64,000 nucleotides of DNA from positions 124,001 through 188,000 of the forward strand of contig WLWZ01000007.1 in assembly GCA_012103315.1 (NCBI GenBank), written 5' to 3'. Below the pieces are notes generated by a model. The model ran no database searches and was not told the DNA's origin. It saw nothing but the letters and a program-made list of their open reading frames with translations. Positions within the stretch are counted from its first letter, which is position 1; every line of letters starts with the position of its first letter. Shown here piece after piece: positions 27,747 through 35,568 of the stretch. Both the position numbers and the translations under genes were made by a program. This stretch comes from Alphaproteobacteria bacterium. GTDB lineage: Bacteria; Pseudomonadota; Alphaproteobacteria; MPNO01; UBA2964.

Positions 27747-28616
27747 TTACGCCTTTCCGGTGGCCCGGTCATAAGCCTTCACTAAGGCACGACGGCTTAA
27801 CACAGTTGCCAAATGTTGACGATATTCGGAAGAAGCATAGACATCTCCCAACGCGTCAATTTCACGGCAAGCTTCACAAAGTTCCCGCAACTTCTCTTCG
27901 TCCCCGAATTGGCCAATTAATGCCTGTTCAATTTCATTCATCCTCACCGGCGCGGCACCAACACCGCCAACAGTGAGAGAAGCGCGAGTGATTCCACCAT
28001 CGCTACCGACCTCCAAAAGCGCGGCCGCAGACGTAATCGCAAAATCACCATGACGCCGAGCAAATTCTACAAATGCGTAGCCATGACCTTCTGCCCATGC
28101 CTGAATTTTCACCCCAATGAGCAATTCATCCATTTCAGTCGCCGGCGTCATATACGCCACCGGGAAATCTGCAAACGGAATATCGCGTTCCCCATTGGGT
28201 CCTTGCACCACAATCACCGCATCGTGCGCGGCACAAACGGCTGGAAGTTCTGCCGCTGGGTCGAGATGTGAAAGTGAGCCGCCAATTGTCCCGCGGTTTC
28301 TCGTCTGCCGATGCCCTACCTGCAGCAATGCATCATGCATCAACGGGCATTTCGCTTTAATAACGTCGGAATATTCCAAGTCCCGTTGCCGGGTCATCCC
28401 GCCAATGGAAATCGCACCACCCTCATCATTGATATATGACAGGCCATCGACCTTGTTCAGATCAATCACGTGATCAGGCATCACATATCGCATATTGAGC
28501 ATTGGCATTAGCGACTGCCCACCAGCGAGCAATTTGGGATTTTCCAGACTGCCGAGGAGCGAGATTACTTCTCCTACGCTGCTGGGGTCATGATACGAAA
28601 AGGGTGGCGGTTTCAT
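27747..28616 (-). CDS. Molybdenum hydroxylase FAD-binding subunit (CoxM-like)
   Basis: A 289-residue flavoprotein subunit that passes electrons out of the complex. The start ATG at 28616 (MKPPPFSYHD) follows an AGAGG ribosome-binding site 6 bases upstream; the open frame extends 12 codons further but without that site. FAD motifs LLAGGQSLMPMLNMR and the second loop QTRNRGTIGGSLSHLDPAAE are intact. The C-terminal CO-dehydrogenase flavoprotein domain ends ATVLSRRALVKAYDR. First gene of the three-gene operon. Confidence 0.94.
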   Translation of the reverse strand: MKPPPFSYHDPSSVGEVISLLGSLENPKLLAGGQSLMPMLNMRYVMPDHVIDLNKVDGLSYINDEGGAISIGGMTRQRDLEYSDVIKAKCPLMHDALLQVGHRQTRNRGTIGGSLSHLDPAAELPAVCAAHDAVIVVQGPNGERDIPFADFPVAYMTPATEMDELLIGVKIQAWAEGHGYAFVEFARRHGDFAITSAAALLEVGSDGGITRASLTVGGVGAAPVRMNEIEQALIGQFGDEEKLRELCEACREIDALGDVYASSEYRQHLATVLSRRALVKAYDRATGKA

Positions 28617-28781
28617 CCCTACCTCTAAATTACCTATGCCTTCGGGATGCATTTCCCGTCTGCGTTATATCTATCAGCCTATAATATCGTTTTCTTGGCT
28701 TGGATTACAGGTCATTGGGTACTTAACCCACTGTTCCGCTCGGTGCAAGGATCAGCCCCAATTTTGAGAATGATACAGGTT

Positions 28782-29423
28782 TCATCTCCCCCCAGCGACT
28801 GCCTTTTCTTTACCGGAAAGGAGGCGATCAGCTCTTGCATTCAATACGCGGATGAGCTCATCAATCCCGCCTTTCAAAAGGACTGAAGAAAACTCGTTTT
28901 TACGAACTTTTACTTCACTGATTCCGCCCGCAACAATCACATCAATAATCCACCAACGCCCTTGAATTTTCGCCGTTACGTATGTCACTTCTGTAGGATC
29001 TTGATCTTTTGGATTACCGATTTTTGTATCAACGAGAACGGTTGGTCCTGAGGTCTTCCGGCTACGCCAAATTCTGAAGACTTCACCATTGTATTCATCG
29101 AACAGAGTTACGATTGAGCTCGCACCCATTCGATGAAATGCTTTTACCAGTTTCCCCTTTTGTGACTTAGTCCCTCCCCGCCAATATGGCGACGAAGCCG
29201 TTGCGACCATAAGCGTCAGGTGCATATTCTGTTTAGTTAAAGACGCGACAAGGTCGTAACGCCCCTTCATGTTTAAAGTTTTAACTTTCTTCAGGACTTC
29301 CAAAATACCCGATTGAAAATCTTTCACGATACCGACAGCGCTATCCGAAGCGGCATTCGCACTCATCAAAGGAAGAAAACAAAAAATACCCAAAATAATT
29401 AAACGGTTAGCCGCGCGTAACAT
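28782..29423 (-). CDS. MlaC/Ttg2D family periplasmic phospholipid-binding protein
   Basis: A 213-residue exported protein. The signal peptide (RLIILGIFCFLPLMSANAA) precedes the MlaC/Tol_Tol_Ttg2 fold: ILEVLKKVKTLNMKGRYDLV, then LVKAFHRMGASSIVTLFDEY and VTYVTAKIQGRWWIIDVIVA-GISEV. MlaC ferries phospholipid between the inner and outer membrane; no MlaDEF partners are nearby, so this is an orphan gene. It is divergent from the lacI-type gene at 29552. Confidence 0.85.
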   Translation of the reverse strand: MLRAANRLIILGIFCFLPLMSANAASDSAVGIVKDFQSGILEVLKKVKTLNMKGRYDLVASLTKQNMHLTLMVATASSPYWRGGTKSQKGKLVKAFHRMGASSIVTLFDEYNGEVFRIWRSRKTSGPTVLVDTKIGNPKDQDPTEVTYVTAKIQGRWWIIDVIVAGGISEVKVRKNEFSSVLLKGGIDELIRVLNARADRLLSGKEKAVAGGR

Positions 29424-29551
29424 AGTCGTTCCTCGCCTAAACTTTGACTCTATATACAGTCAGCTACATAGCATGGTTCGTTTAAAAACCCAATTTTGAA
29501 CTCTAAATGTTCATATTGCCGAAATACACTCACCAGAATAAGTTGTAGATC

Positions 29552-30598
29552 ATGGTTTCTGGCAGAGTAACGATACGTGATATAGCGGAGCGCGTGGGTG
29601 TTCACGCCTCCACGGTCTCCCGTGTTCTCAACTCTGAAACCAGAAATATGGTTTCTCCAGAAGTTATCGCCCGTGTTCAAAAAGTCGCGACGGAAATGGG
29701 CTATCGACCTAACCCCATCGCATATGGCTTGCGAACAAATCAATCAATGACGGTTGGAGTCGTCGTTACCGATCTGACCAATCCCGTCTTTCCACCGACC
29801 ATCAGGGGGATTGAAGATACCCTCGTTGCTTCAGGCTACGTTCCCCTTCTCGCAAATTCTGACGGAGACCAAGAACGGAAAAAACTAATCGTCGACTTGA
29901 TGCGCAACCGGCGTGTGGACGGGCTAATCCTGACGACATCATCGCCCAACACCCCGGTAATTCTAGCTTGTAAAGAAGATAAGCTGCCCCTCGTTGTCAT
30001 TCATCGAACCTGGGACGATCCAGATATCTCCTGCGTTGGTTTCGATGATGCCTTGGGAACACACCTTATTCTCGAACACCTTGTCGGTCTGGGTCATCAA
30101 AAATTTGCCTATATTGCCGGCCCCTTAGACCTTACCACGGGCAGAGATCGGCATTTCGGCACGATTAATGCAATGCGTGAATTTGGGGTTGAGGTCGATC
30201 AAGATCTATTTGCAGTTGCCGATGCCTTCAACGAAGAAGACGGCAAAAAATGCTGCAGCGAGCTTCTTTCCAAAGGCAAAGGATTTACTGCTTTAGTAAC
30301 AGGGAGCGACTTAATCGCAGCGGGTTGCTATCAGGCGCTCAAAGAACGCGGTATCCGCTGTCCAGAAGACATATCTATTACAGGATACAACGACATCCCA
30401 CTAAGTGCCCATTTGCAGCCAAGTCTAACGACCATTCGAACACCGCGTTATGAAACCGGCGCTGAGGCCGCCAAAATGATGCTCGAACGGCTAAACAACC
30501 CCGATACATCACCTCGATGGGTTAAATTTCCACCGTCACTGCTCATTAGAGAGTCGGCCGCGTCTCCTCAAAACGCTCAAGCTAATTCTATAAATTGA
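29552..30598 (+). CDS. LacI family transcriptional regulator
   Basis: A 348-residue repressor. The N-terminal helix-turn-helix is VTIRDIAERVGVHASTVSRV, with the hinge AYGLRTNQSMTVGVVV. The periplasmic-binding-like effector domain (about 61-340) has DLTNPVFPPTIRGIEDTL, RRVDGLILTTSS and GYNDIPLSAHLQPSLTTIRT. The next genes on the same strand (two cupins, dehydrogenase, permeases) begin 169 bases later behind their own promoter, so it likely controls that operon. Effector unknown, probably a small organic acid or sugar derivative. Confidence 0.92.
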   Translation: MVSGRVTIRDIAERVGVHASTVSRVLNSETRNMVSPEVIARVQKVATEMGYRPNPIAYGLRTNQSMTVGVVVTDLTNPVFPPTIRGIEDTLVASGYVPLLANSDGDQERKKLIVDLMRNRRVDGLILTTSSPNTPVILACKEDKLPLVVIHRTWDDPDISCVGFDDALGTHLILEHLVGLGHQKFAYIAGPLDLTTGRDRHFGTINAMREFGVEVDQDLFAVADAFNEEDGKKCCSELLSKGKGFTALVTGSDLIAAGCYQALKERGIRCPEDISITGYNDIPLSAHLQPSLTTIRTPRYETGAEAAKMMLERLNNPDTSPRWVKFPPSLLIRESAASPQNAQANSIN

Positions 30599-30632
30599 AT
30601 TCCCCAGGGGTCACGAAACCGTTGCCGATCCT

Positions 30633-30661
30633 TGACACCCAAATGCGTCCGTCATATACCT
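30633..30661 (+). promoter_or_regulatory. Strong sigma70-type promoter upstream of the cupin operon
   Basis: A perfect -35 TTGACA (30633-30638), an exact 17-base spacer and a -10 TATACC (30656-30661), about 107 bases before the first cupin ATG. It gives the operon a transcription start separate from the lacI gene. I cannot point to a clear LacI-type palindrome around it. Confidence 0.65.
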
Positions 30662-30767
30662 TGGAACCATAGGTTTTACAGGGCGTTTGAACTATTAACG
30701 CACTAAATTTACTGGAAAATTAAGTGACCAACTTAGTCTTTCAGCCTTTTAGAAAAGGGATAAAGAT

Positions 30768-31355
30768 ATGGCCGAAGGTAGCAGGGAAGAAACAACTGCT
30801 GACGACGTGGGTGTTGGGCATAACCAACCCGAAGTTGTCTGGGACAGGTGGGTAAAAAAGCGCACCTTTGTACGTGCCTTGGAAGGCACCTACGGCGAAA
30901 TGCAGCAGGGCCTGTACGAAAAACAGCGCGTCTATAGCGTCCATGATTTTAAATGGACAGGCGGCCCGCAATTTTTCGACAAACCGATGGTCAATCCGCA
31001 ACGGATGGATATTGCTCAGTCAATTGAAACGCATCTCGGTTCCTTTGCACCGGGCGGCTACGGCCAACGTCATGGACACATGAACAGTGCCGTCTTCTAC
31101 ATCCTTAGGGGTGAAGGGTACGACGTGCATGATGGTGAAAGAGTCGACTCAGAAGCCGGCGACGTCATGATCGTTGAAAACGGCTGCGTGCATCAACATT
31201 TCAACTCAAGTCCTGATGAAGAATATGTTGTCCTCGTCATGAAGGCGAAACCGCTGTTTCTCTTCATGCATATGGTATTCCAGAAAAACGTAAAAATGCC
31301 ACCGACGGATATTCAGCCCGCTCAGGAAGATTACGCACCACCGACTGATTACTAA
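30768..31355 (+). CDS. Cupin domain protein 1
   Basis: A 195-residue protein with one cupin barrel. The metal motifs are GGYGQRHGHMNSAVFYILRG (HxH plus downstream Glu-type position taken by Y-I-L) and, further on, GDVMIVENGCVHQHFN with two histidines. The N-terminus DDVGVGHNQPEVVWDRWVKK is family-specific. It is a close structural match to the next gene, cupin 2, in arrangement of motifs. Members of this family are often dioxygenases or isomerases but the reaction cannot be named. ATG follows AAGGGAT by a few bases. Confidence 0.8.
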   Translation: MAEGSREETTADDVGVGHNQPEVVWDRWVKKRTFVRALEGTYGEMQQGLYEKQRVYSVHDFKWTGGPQFFDKPMVNPQRMDIAQSIETHLGSFAPGGYGQRHGHMNSAVFYILRGEGYDVHDGERVDSEAGDVMIVENGCVHQHFNSSPDEEYVVLVMKAKPLFLFMHMVFQKNVKMPPTDIQPAQEDYAPPTDY

Positions 31356-31402
31356 GGCGGTTTCACGAACTAAAGACAATCTAAGTCTAGGGAGAATTTA
31401 AG

Positions 31403-31996
31403 TTGGACGAGCGCGAAGCAATTATCAAAGGCGATGAAACCTGTAATTTTTACAGCGAAAATCTCGCCGAGACCGCAGCTTATGTAGAGGATTATTACTC
31501 AAATAAGCTTAAGGTTGTTAAGGCAAACGAAATGCCGTTTGAGAATTCGCCTCACGGCATACTCAAACACATGATTCACGAGAAGATGAACACTGTTGAG
31601 AACTGCGTTGACATTTACATGCAGTTTATCCCCGGAGGCCAGGCATCTGGTAAACACCGTCATCTCGCTGAAGAGGTATTCTTTGTCGCCGAAGGTGAAG
31701 GCTATGACCTACATTGGGACGTAAACTTCTCAGTCGACATCAAATTTACTTGGGAATGGGAAGAAGAACCCAAAAAGTTCGAGTGGAAACGCGGCGATTT
31801 TGTATATATCCCACCCTACGTTGCGCATAAACACTTCAATTCCAATCCTGACAATCCCGCCCGTCTCATTAGCATCCACAACCGTGTCTTAAAAGCGATG
31901 GGTGCTGCCTGGTACGAACAGTTGGAGCCTTACGAAGGCTATGTTGAAGGCGAAGACCCGATCGCATTGTTGGAAAAACACGGTATGCGCGGATAA
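31403..31996 (+). CDS. Cupin domain protein 2
   Basis: A 197-residue cupin starting with TTG, chosen because AGGGAG lies 8 bases upstream and no ATG lies in frame before the conserved part. Metal-binding residues are GGQASGKHRHLAEEVFFV (H-x-H and E) and KRGDFVYIPPYVAHKHFNSN. The inserted WDVNFSVDIKFTWEWEEEPK loop is not part of a standard small cupin. The motif arrangement resembles cupin 1 (both end with HQHFN/HKHFN), so they may be two subunits of one enzyme. Followed by a strong terminator, so much of the transcript may end here. Confidence 0.8.
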   Translation: MDEREAIIKGDETCNFYSENLAETAAYVEDYYSNKLKVVKANEMPFENSPHGILKHMIHEKMNTVENCVDIYMQFIPGGQASGKHRHLAEEVFFVAEGEGYDLHWDVNFSVDIKFTWEWEEEPKKFEWKRGDFVYIPPYVAHKHFNSNPDNPARLISIHNRVLKAMGAAWYEQLEPYEGYVEGEDPIALLEKHGMRG

Positions 31997-32045
31997 CACC
32001 TGTTTCCACTGCCAACGCGTCTGGCAGACTTAAATCGAAAGATAG

Positions 32046-32084
32046 CGCCGGGTGCCAATTCAAAGGTTCCCGGCGTTTTCTTTT
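32046..32084 (+). terminator. Intrinsic terminator after the cupin pair
   Basis: CGCCGGG (32046-32052) pairs with CCCGGCG (32069-32075), extended by a few inner pairs, and is followed by TTTTCTTTT. It sits between cupin 2 and the dehydrogenase gene; read-through or a second promoter must supply the rest of the run. Confidence 0.88.
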
Positions 32085-32138
32085 GCCAAATAACTAAAAC
32101 AAATTCGGACCTAAATTAGTCCAAACAGGGAGAAGACT

Positions 32139-33212
32139 ATGACCCTCATATTATCGAACGACGACGTAAACCAAGTTTTGACTATGCCAGACTGCCTCGA
32201 CATTCTGGAAGACGCGTATCGGGGGCTCCATGAAGGAACAGCCGTCACACGTCGGCGTTCTGATTGTCTTACGCCCACCGAACGGGAAGATGCTGTCTAC
32301 GGCTTTAAAACAATGGATGGTGTTATTCCGAGCCAAGGTGTAAGCGCCGTGCGGCTCAATTCCGATATCGTCACGTGGCCAACGATCGAAGGCTCTATGC
32401 GCCGCGTTAAGGTGCCCGCGGCACCTAATGATCGCTGGGTCGGTCTTGTTCTGCTATTTAGCACCAATAATGGAGAACCGCTGGCTATCATGCCCGATGG
32501 CGTCGTTCAGAGAACCCGCGTCGGCGCCACGAATGGTCTCGGCATCAAATACATGGCGCGTGAGGATGCAGACACGATAGGAATTCTCGGTTCTGGTTGG
32601 CAGGCTGGGACTCAGTTGATGGCTGCATGCGCGGTTCGCGATATCAAGTCGATAAAGGTCTTTAGCCCTAATGAGAAGAACCGAGTGAATTTTGCCCAGG
32701 AAATGAGTGATATACTCAATTGCGAGATAGCACCCGTTTCCAACGTAGAAGCAGTCGTCTCAGATGTTGATATCGTAATGTGCTCGTCAAACAGCATCGA
32801 TGCTATTTTCTTTGAAAAATGGATGAAGCCAGGTCTTCATGTCAGCTCCATCAAAATGCCCGAAGTCGAAGAAGCAGCTCTACGCCGCGCAGATCGAGTT
32901 GGTCTCCACTTTGGACAACGTCAACCCGACACCGTAACAGCCGCCAACCTTGCGCCGCCGGATCGACGATCCGGTAAAGGGTGGGCTGTAAACGCATCAT
33001 TTGATTTTGATTCCTGCCCAAAATTGCCGCAAATGATTGTCGGCGACGTAAACGGCCGGGAAAGTGACACTGAGTCTACCGTATTCATCAACGATATGGG
33101 ATTAGGGCTCCAATTCGCAGCCGCAGCGGGCCTGGCTTATCGCAAGGCCAAAGAGGCAGGCCTTGGGCACGAATTACCCACGGACTGGTTTACGGAAGAT
33201 GTGCACCCTTAA
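32139..33212 (+). CDS. Ornithine cyclodeaminase/mu-crystallin family dehydrogenase (paralogue 2)
   Basis: A 357-residue NAD(P)-dependent protein, a second member of the family at 21466-22536. The dinucleotide loop is IGILGSGWQAGTQLMAACAV (GxGxQA form); the substrate side has MPDGVVQRTRVGATNGLGIK. The C-terminus (GLGLQFAAAAGLAYRKAKEA, then GHELPTDWFTEDV) aligns with the paralogue. Starts with ATG after GGGAGAAG. Neighbours (cupins, permeases, MFS) suggest it reduces or deaminates an imported or degraded compound; the reaction is not known. Confidence 0.88.
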   Translation: MTLILSNDDVNQVLTMPDCLDILEDAYRGLHEGTAVTRRRSDCLTPTEREDAVYGFKTMDGVIPSQGVSAVRLNSDIVTWPTIEGSMRRVKVPAAPNDRWVGLVLLFSTNNGEPLAIMPDGVVQRTRVGATNGLGIKYMAREDADTIGILGSGWQAGTQLMAACAVRDIKSIKVFSPNEKNRVNFAQEMSDILNCEIAPVSNVEAVVSDVDIVMCSSNSIDAIFFEKWMKPGLHVSSIKMPEVEEAALRRADRVGLHFGQRQPDTVTAANLAPPDRRSGKGWAVNASFDFDSCPKLPQMIVGDVNGRESDTESTVFINDMGLGLQFAAAAGLAYRKAKEAGLGHELPTDWFTEDVHP

Positions 33213-33235
33213 TTCGACCACATAATAATTGCCGT

Positions 33236-33814
33236 ATGGGAAAAGACAGTGAAAAACAGGAAGAGGAGAAATCTCTCCTAAGACGGTCCTTTGGCCCGTC
33301 CCTCTTCATTTTCGCCGGATTAGCAATTGGCGCCGGGTTTGCGGTTTATTATCTCAAGGGCCCGACTGCTTTTGATCGCGCGATTGAAGACTCCTGGAAC
33401 CTGATGATCTTTGTCGCACCACGCGTTGGTGCCGCCGTACTGATCGCGGCGTTCTTACAAATCCTTGTCCCCCGGGAAGTTATATCGCGGCTGATCGGTG
33501 AAAACGCGGGCATAAAGAGTGTCCTGATTGCCACAGTTGCAGGCTCAATCACACCTGGAGGCCCCCTCACCTCGTTTCCTATCGTCATTGCCCTTTATGC
33601 CGCCGGTGCCAACAAAGGAGCCCTTGTCGCCTATCTCTCTTCATGGGCGATAATTGGTATGCAACGCATCATTGTGTGGGAGCTACCATTACTGGGACCA
33701 GACGTTACCGCTATCCGTGTCGGAGCGAGTGTTCTCCTGCCAATAATTGCCGGCATCATTGCCCTCTATATACCCGTGCGTTTAAAGGTTCCAACACCAC
33801 CGGAGCTAAAATGA
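33236..33814 (+). CDS. Half-length permease, N-terminal-type unit
   Basis: A 192-residue membrane protein with about five helices. It begins with a charged tail (KDSEKQEEEKSLLRR), then SLFIFAGLAIGAGFAVYYL, PRVGAAVLIAAFLQILVPRE, GIKSVLIATVAGSITPGGPL and SSWAIIGMQRIIVWELPLLG. The segments match one half of the two-repeat 'permease' family COG0701 (ArsP-related DUF318), with the duplicated SITPGGPLTSFPI motif. The other half is the next gene. Its stop overlaps the next gene's ATG by 4 bases. Confidence 0.65.
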   Translation: MGKDSEKQEEEKSLLRRSFGPSLFIFAGLAIGAGFAVYYLKGPTAFDRAIEDSWNLMIFVAPRVGAAVLIAAFLQILVPREVISRLIGENAGIKSVLIATVAGSITPGGPLTSFPIVIALYAAGANKGALVAYLSSWAIIGMQRIIVWELPLLGPDVTAIRVGASVLLPIIAGIIALYIPVRLKVPTPPELK

Positions 33815-34320
33815 GCTCGCTAACGCTTGTAGCCCTTGCGATGTGGATGGCGGCGCTTGGCCTCCTGATCGTTGGATATAGACTTCGCGACGGCTCTGCA
33901 GAAAAAGGGTTGCGAATTGGCATGGGCTATCTGGCGATTATGGCGCCACGAGTGTTTTGCGCCCTCTTTATGGCCGGTTTTGCAGCAGAACTTTTACCCG
34001 GTGACATCATTAGTAATTGGTTGGGCGCCGAATCTGGGATCAAAGGAATCCTGATAGCTTCGGTCGCGGGAATCATGGTTCCAGCCGGCGGTGTCGTTGC
34101 ATTCCCGTTAGCCCTAGCAATGATCAAACTCGGTGTTGGTATACCTCAACTAACGGCGTTTCTAACGTCCTGGGAGGTTTTCGCGATTCATCGCATACTC
34201 GCCTGGGAGATTCCTTTTCTCGGCGCGCATTTTGTCGGGCTAAGGGTATCATCATCCTTTATGCTCCCTGTATTGGCGGGAGTCTTCGCCGCCGGGCTAA
34301 TGAAGTTATTTAGCGCATGA
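33811..34320 (+). CDS. Half-length permease, second unit
   Basis: A 169-residue membrane protein, starting at the ATG 33811 that overlaps the first half-permease (ATGA). It shows SLTLVALAMWMAALGLLIVG, APRVFCALFMAGFAAELLPG, GIKGILIASVAGIMVPAGGV and TSWEVFAIHRILAWEIPFLG. The VAGIMVPAGGVVAFP and HRILAWEIPFLG blocks mirror those of the previous gene (VAGSITPGGPLTSFP and QRIIVWELPLLG), so the two are homologous halves acting as a heterodimer. In the usual form the two repeats are fused in one chain. The longer frame to 33643 is a reading of the upstream gene in another frame. Confidence 0.65.
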   Translation: MSSLTLVALAMWMAALGLLIVGYRLRDGSAEKGLRIGMGYLAIMAPRVFCALFMAGFAAELLPGDIISNWLGAESGIKGILIASVAGIMVPAGGVVAFPLALAMIKLGVGIPQLTAFLTSWEVFAIHRILAWEIPFLGAHFVGLRVSSSFMLPVLAGVFAAGLMKLFSA

Positions 34321-34335
34321 GATGAGGAACTGACC

Positions 34336-35556
34336 GTGGCAAGTCTTTCATCCACCTTGGGCCGGGATACCCGGGTCCTTAGCCTGATTTGTACCGGGCA
34401 TTTTATGAGCCACTATTCACAGCTCGTGTTGCCCCCGTTATTCATTCTGATGCAGACTGATTATGGCGTCAGTTTCGCTGCCCTCGGGTTAGTCATTACA
34501 CTGATCAATGCTTCCGGCGCCATCGCACAGCTGCCTATCGACTTTCTGGTCGATCGCTTTGGTGCGAAACGCATTCTTATCGCCGGGTTATTGATCAAGA
34601 CCTTTGCCATTGGAGCGATGGCGCTGACATCGTCATACGAAATGCTGTTATTGTTAGCGATTATCGCCGGGCTAGGTCATGCGGTCTTCCATCCTGCAGA
34701 TTACTCAATACTAATGTCGTCAATAGACGAAAGACGGATCGGCAAAGCCTTCAGCATCCACACCGCCTGTGGAACCGCTGGCACTGCCGCAGGGCCCATT
34801 GCCATCGTTCTTATCGCAGAATTCTGGGACTGGAAAATTGCCGTCCTCTCCGTTGCTTTGCTTGGTGCGATTACGGGGTTAGCAATGATCTTACAAGGCA
34901 ACATCATCCAAGATCACGTCGGTCGACAAAAGGAGAGCTCAGGCACTGATAAAGGTCTTGGTATCCGAGAAGGCATTGCTCTGTTGATCCAACCGCGTTT
35001 CCTCATCCTCTATCTCTTCTTCTTGACCACGGCGATGATTTCCATCGGGTTGAATGCTTTTACAGTCACATCGCTTATAAAGCTTTACGGGACGCCATTG
35101 GTCGCCGCTGGCGCCGCCCTTACCACCTTCGCAAGCGCGGGGGTGGTAGGCGTGCTCTGTGGTGGGGTCTTGGCCGACAAGACTGAAAGACACGACCTTA
35201 TCGCAGCCGTTGCCTTCGGACTATCAGCGGCCGTCACAGTATTCTTGGCAAGCTACGAGCTCCACCATATTGCGATATTATGTTGTTTTGCAGTTATAGG
35301 CTGGTTACTTGGGCTGGTTCGCCCAGCACGCGACATGATGGTCAGGGCCATAACACCTGAAGGAAATGCTGGCAAAGTATTCGGTTTTATGTCGACCGGT
35401 CATTTAGTCGGAGGTGTTATCGTTCCAATATTATACGGCTGGATAATTGATCAAGGGGAAGTCCGATGGATCTTCTGGATAACCGCCGTACTGATGGTGA
35501 TCGCCATGTTAAGCTTGTTCAACCCAGCGCGCTGGAACAACTCACGATCATCTTGA
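34336..35556 (+). CDS. MFS transporter (fosmidomycin-resistance-like)
   Basis: A 406-residue transporter with 12 helices. It starts with GTG at 34336, 7 bases after GAGGA. The N-terminal ICTGHFMSHYSQLVLPPLFI and the LVITLINASGAIAQLPIDFLVDRFGAKR loop (motif A-like DRFG.KR) identify the major facilitator superfamily, nearest to the fosmidomycin-resistance group. It follows the half-permeases by 15 bases, in the same transcript. Substrate unknown, but it probably moves the compound handled by the cupins and dehydrogenase. It converges on cobT. Confidence 0.85.
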   Translation: MASLSSTLGRDTRVLSLICTGHFMSHYSQLVLPPLFILMQTDYGVSFAALGLVITLINASGAIAQLPIDFLVDRFGAKRILIAGLLIKTFAIGAMALTSSYEMLLLLAIIAGLGHAVFHPADYSILMSSIDERRIGKAFSIHTACGTAGTAAGPIAIVLIAEFWDWKIAVLSVALLGAITGLAMILQGNIIQDHVGRQKESSGTDKGLGIREGIALLIQPRFLILYLFFLTTAMISIGLNAFTVTSLIKLYGTPLVAAGAALTTFASAGVVGVLCGGVLADKTERHDLIAAVAFGLSAAVTVFLASYELHHIAILCCFAVIGWLLGLVRPARDMMVRAITPEGNAGKVFGFMSTGHLVGGVIVPILYGWIIDQGEVRWIFWITAVLMVIAMLSLFNPARWNNSRSS

Positions 35557-35568
35557 ACGAGTTAGTAT

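Noticed and set aside
24898..28616. True carbon monoxide dehydrogenase (coxMSL)
   Set aside because: The large subunit has VRGAGH instead of the AYXCSFR loop with the catalytic Cys needed for CO oxidation.
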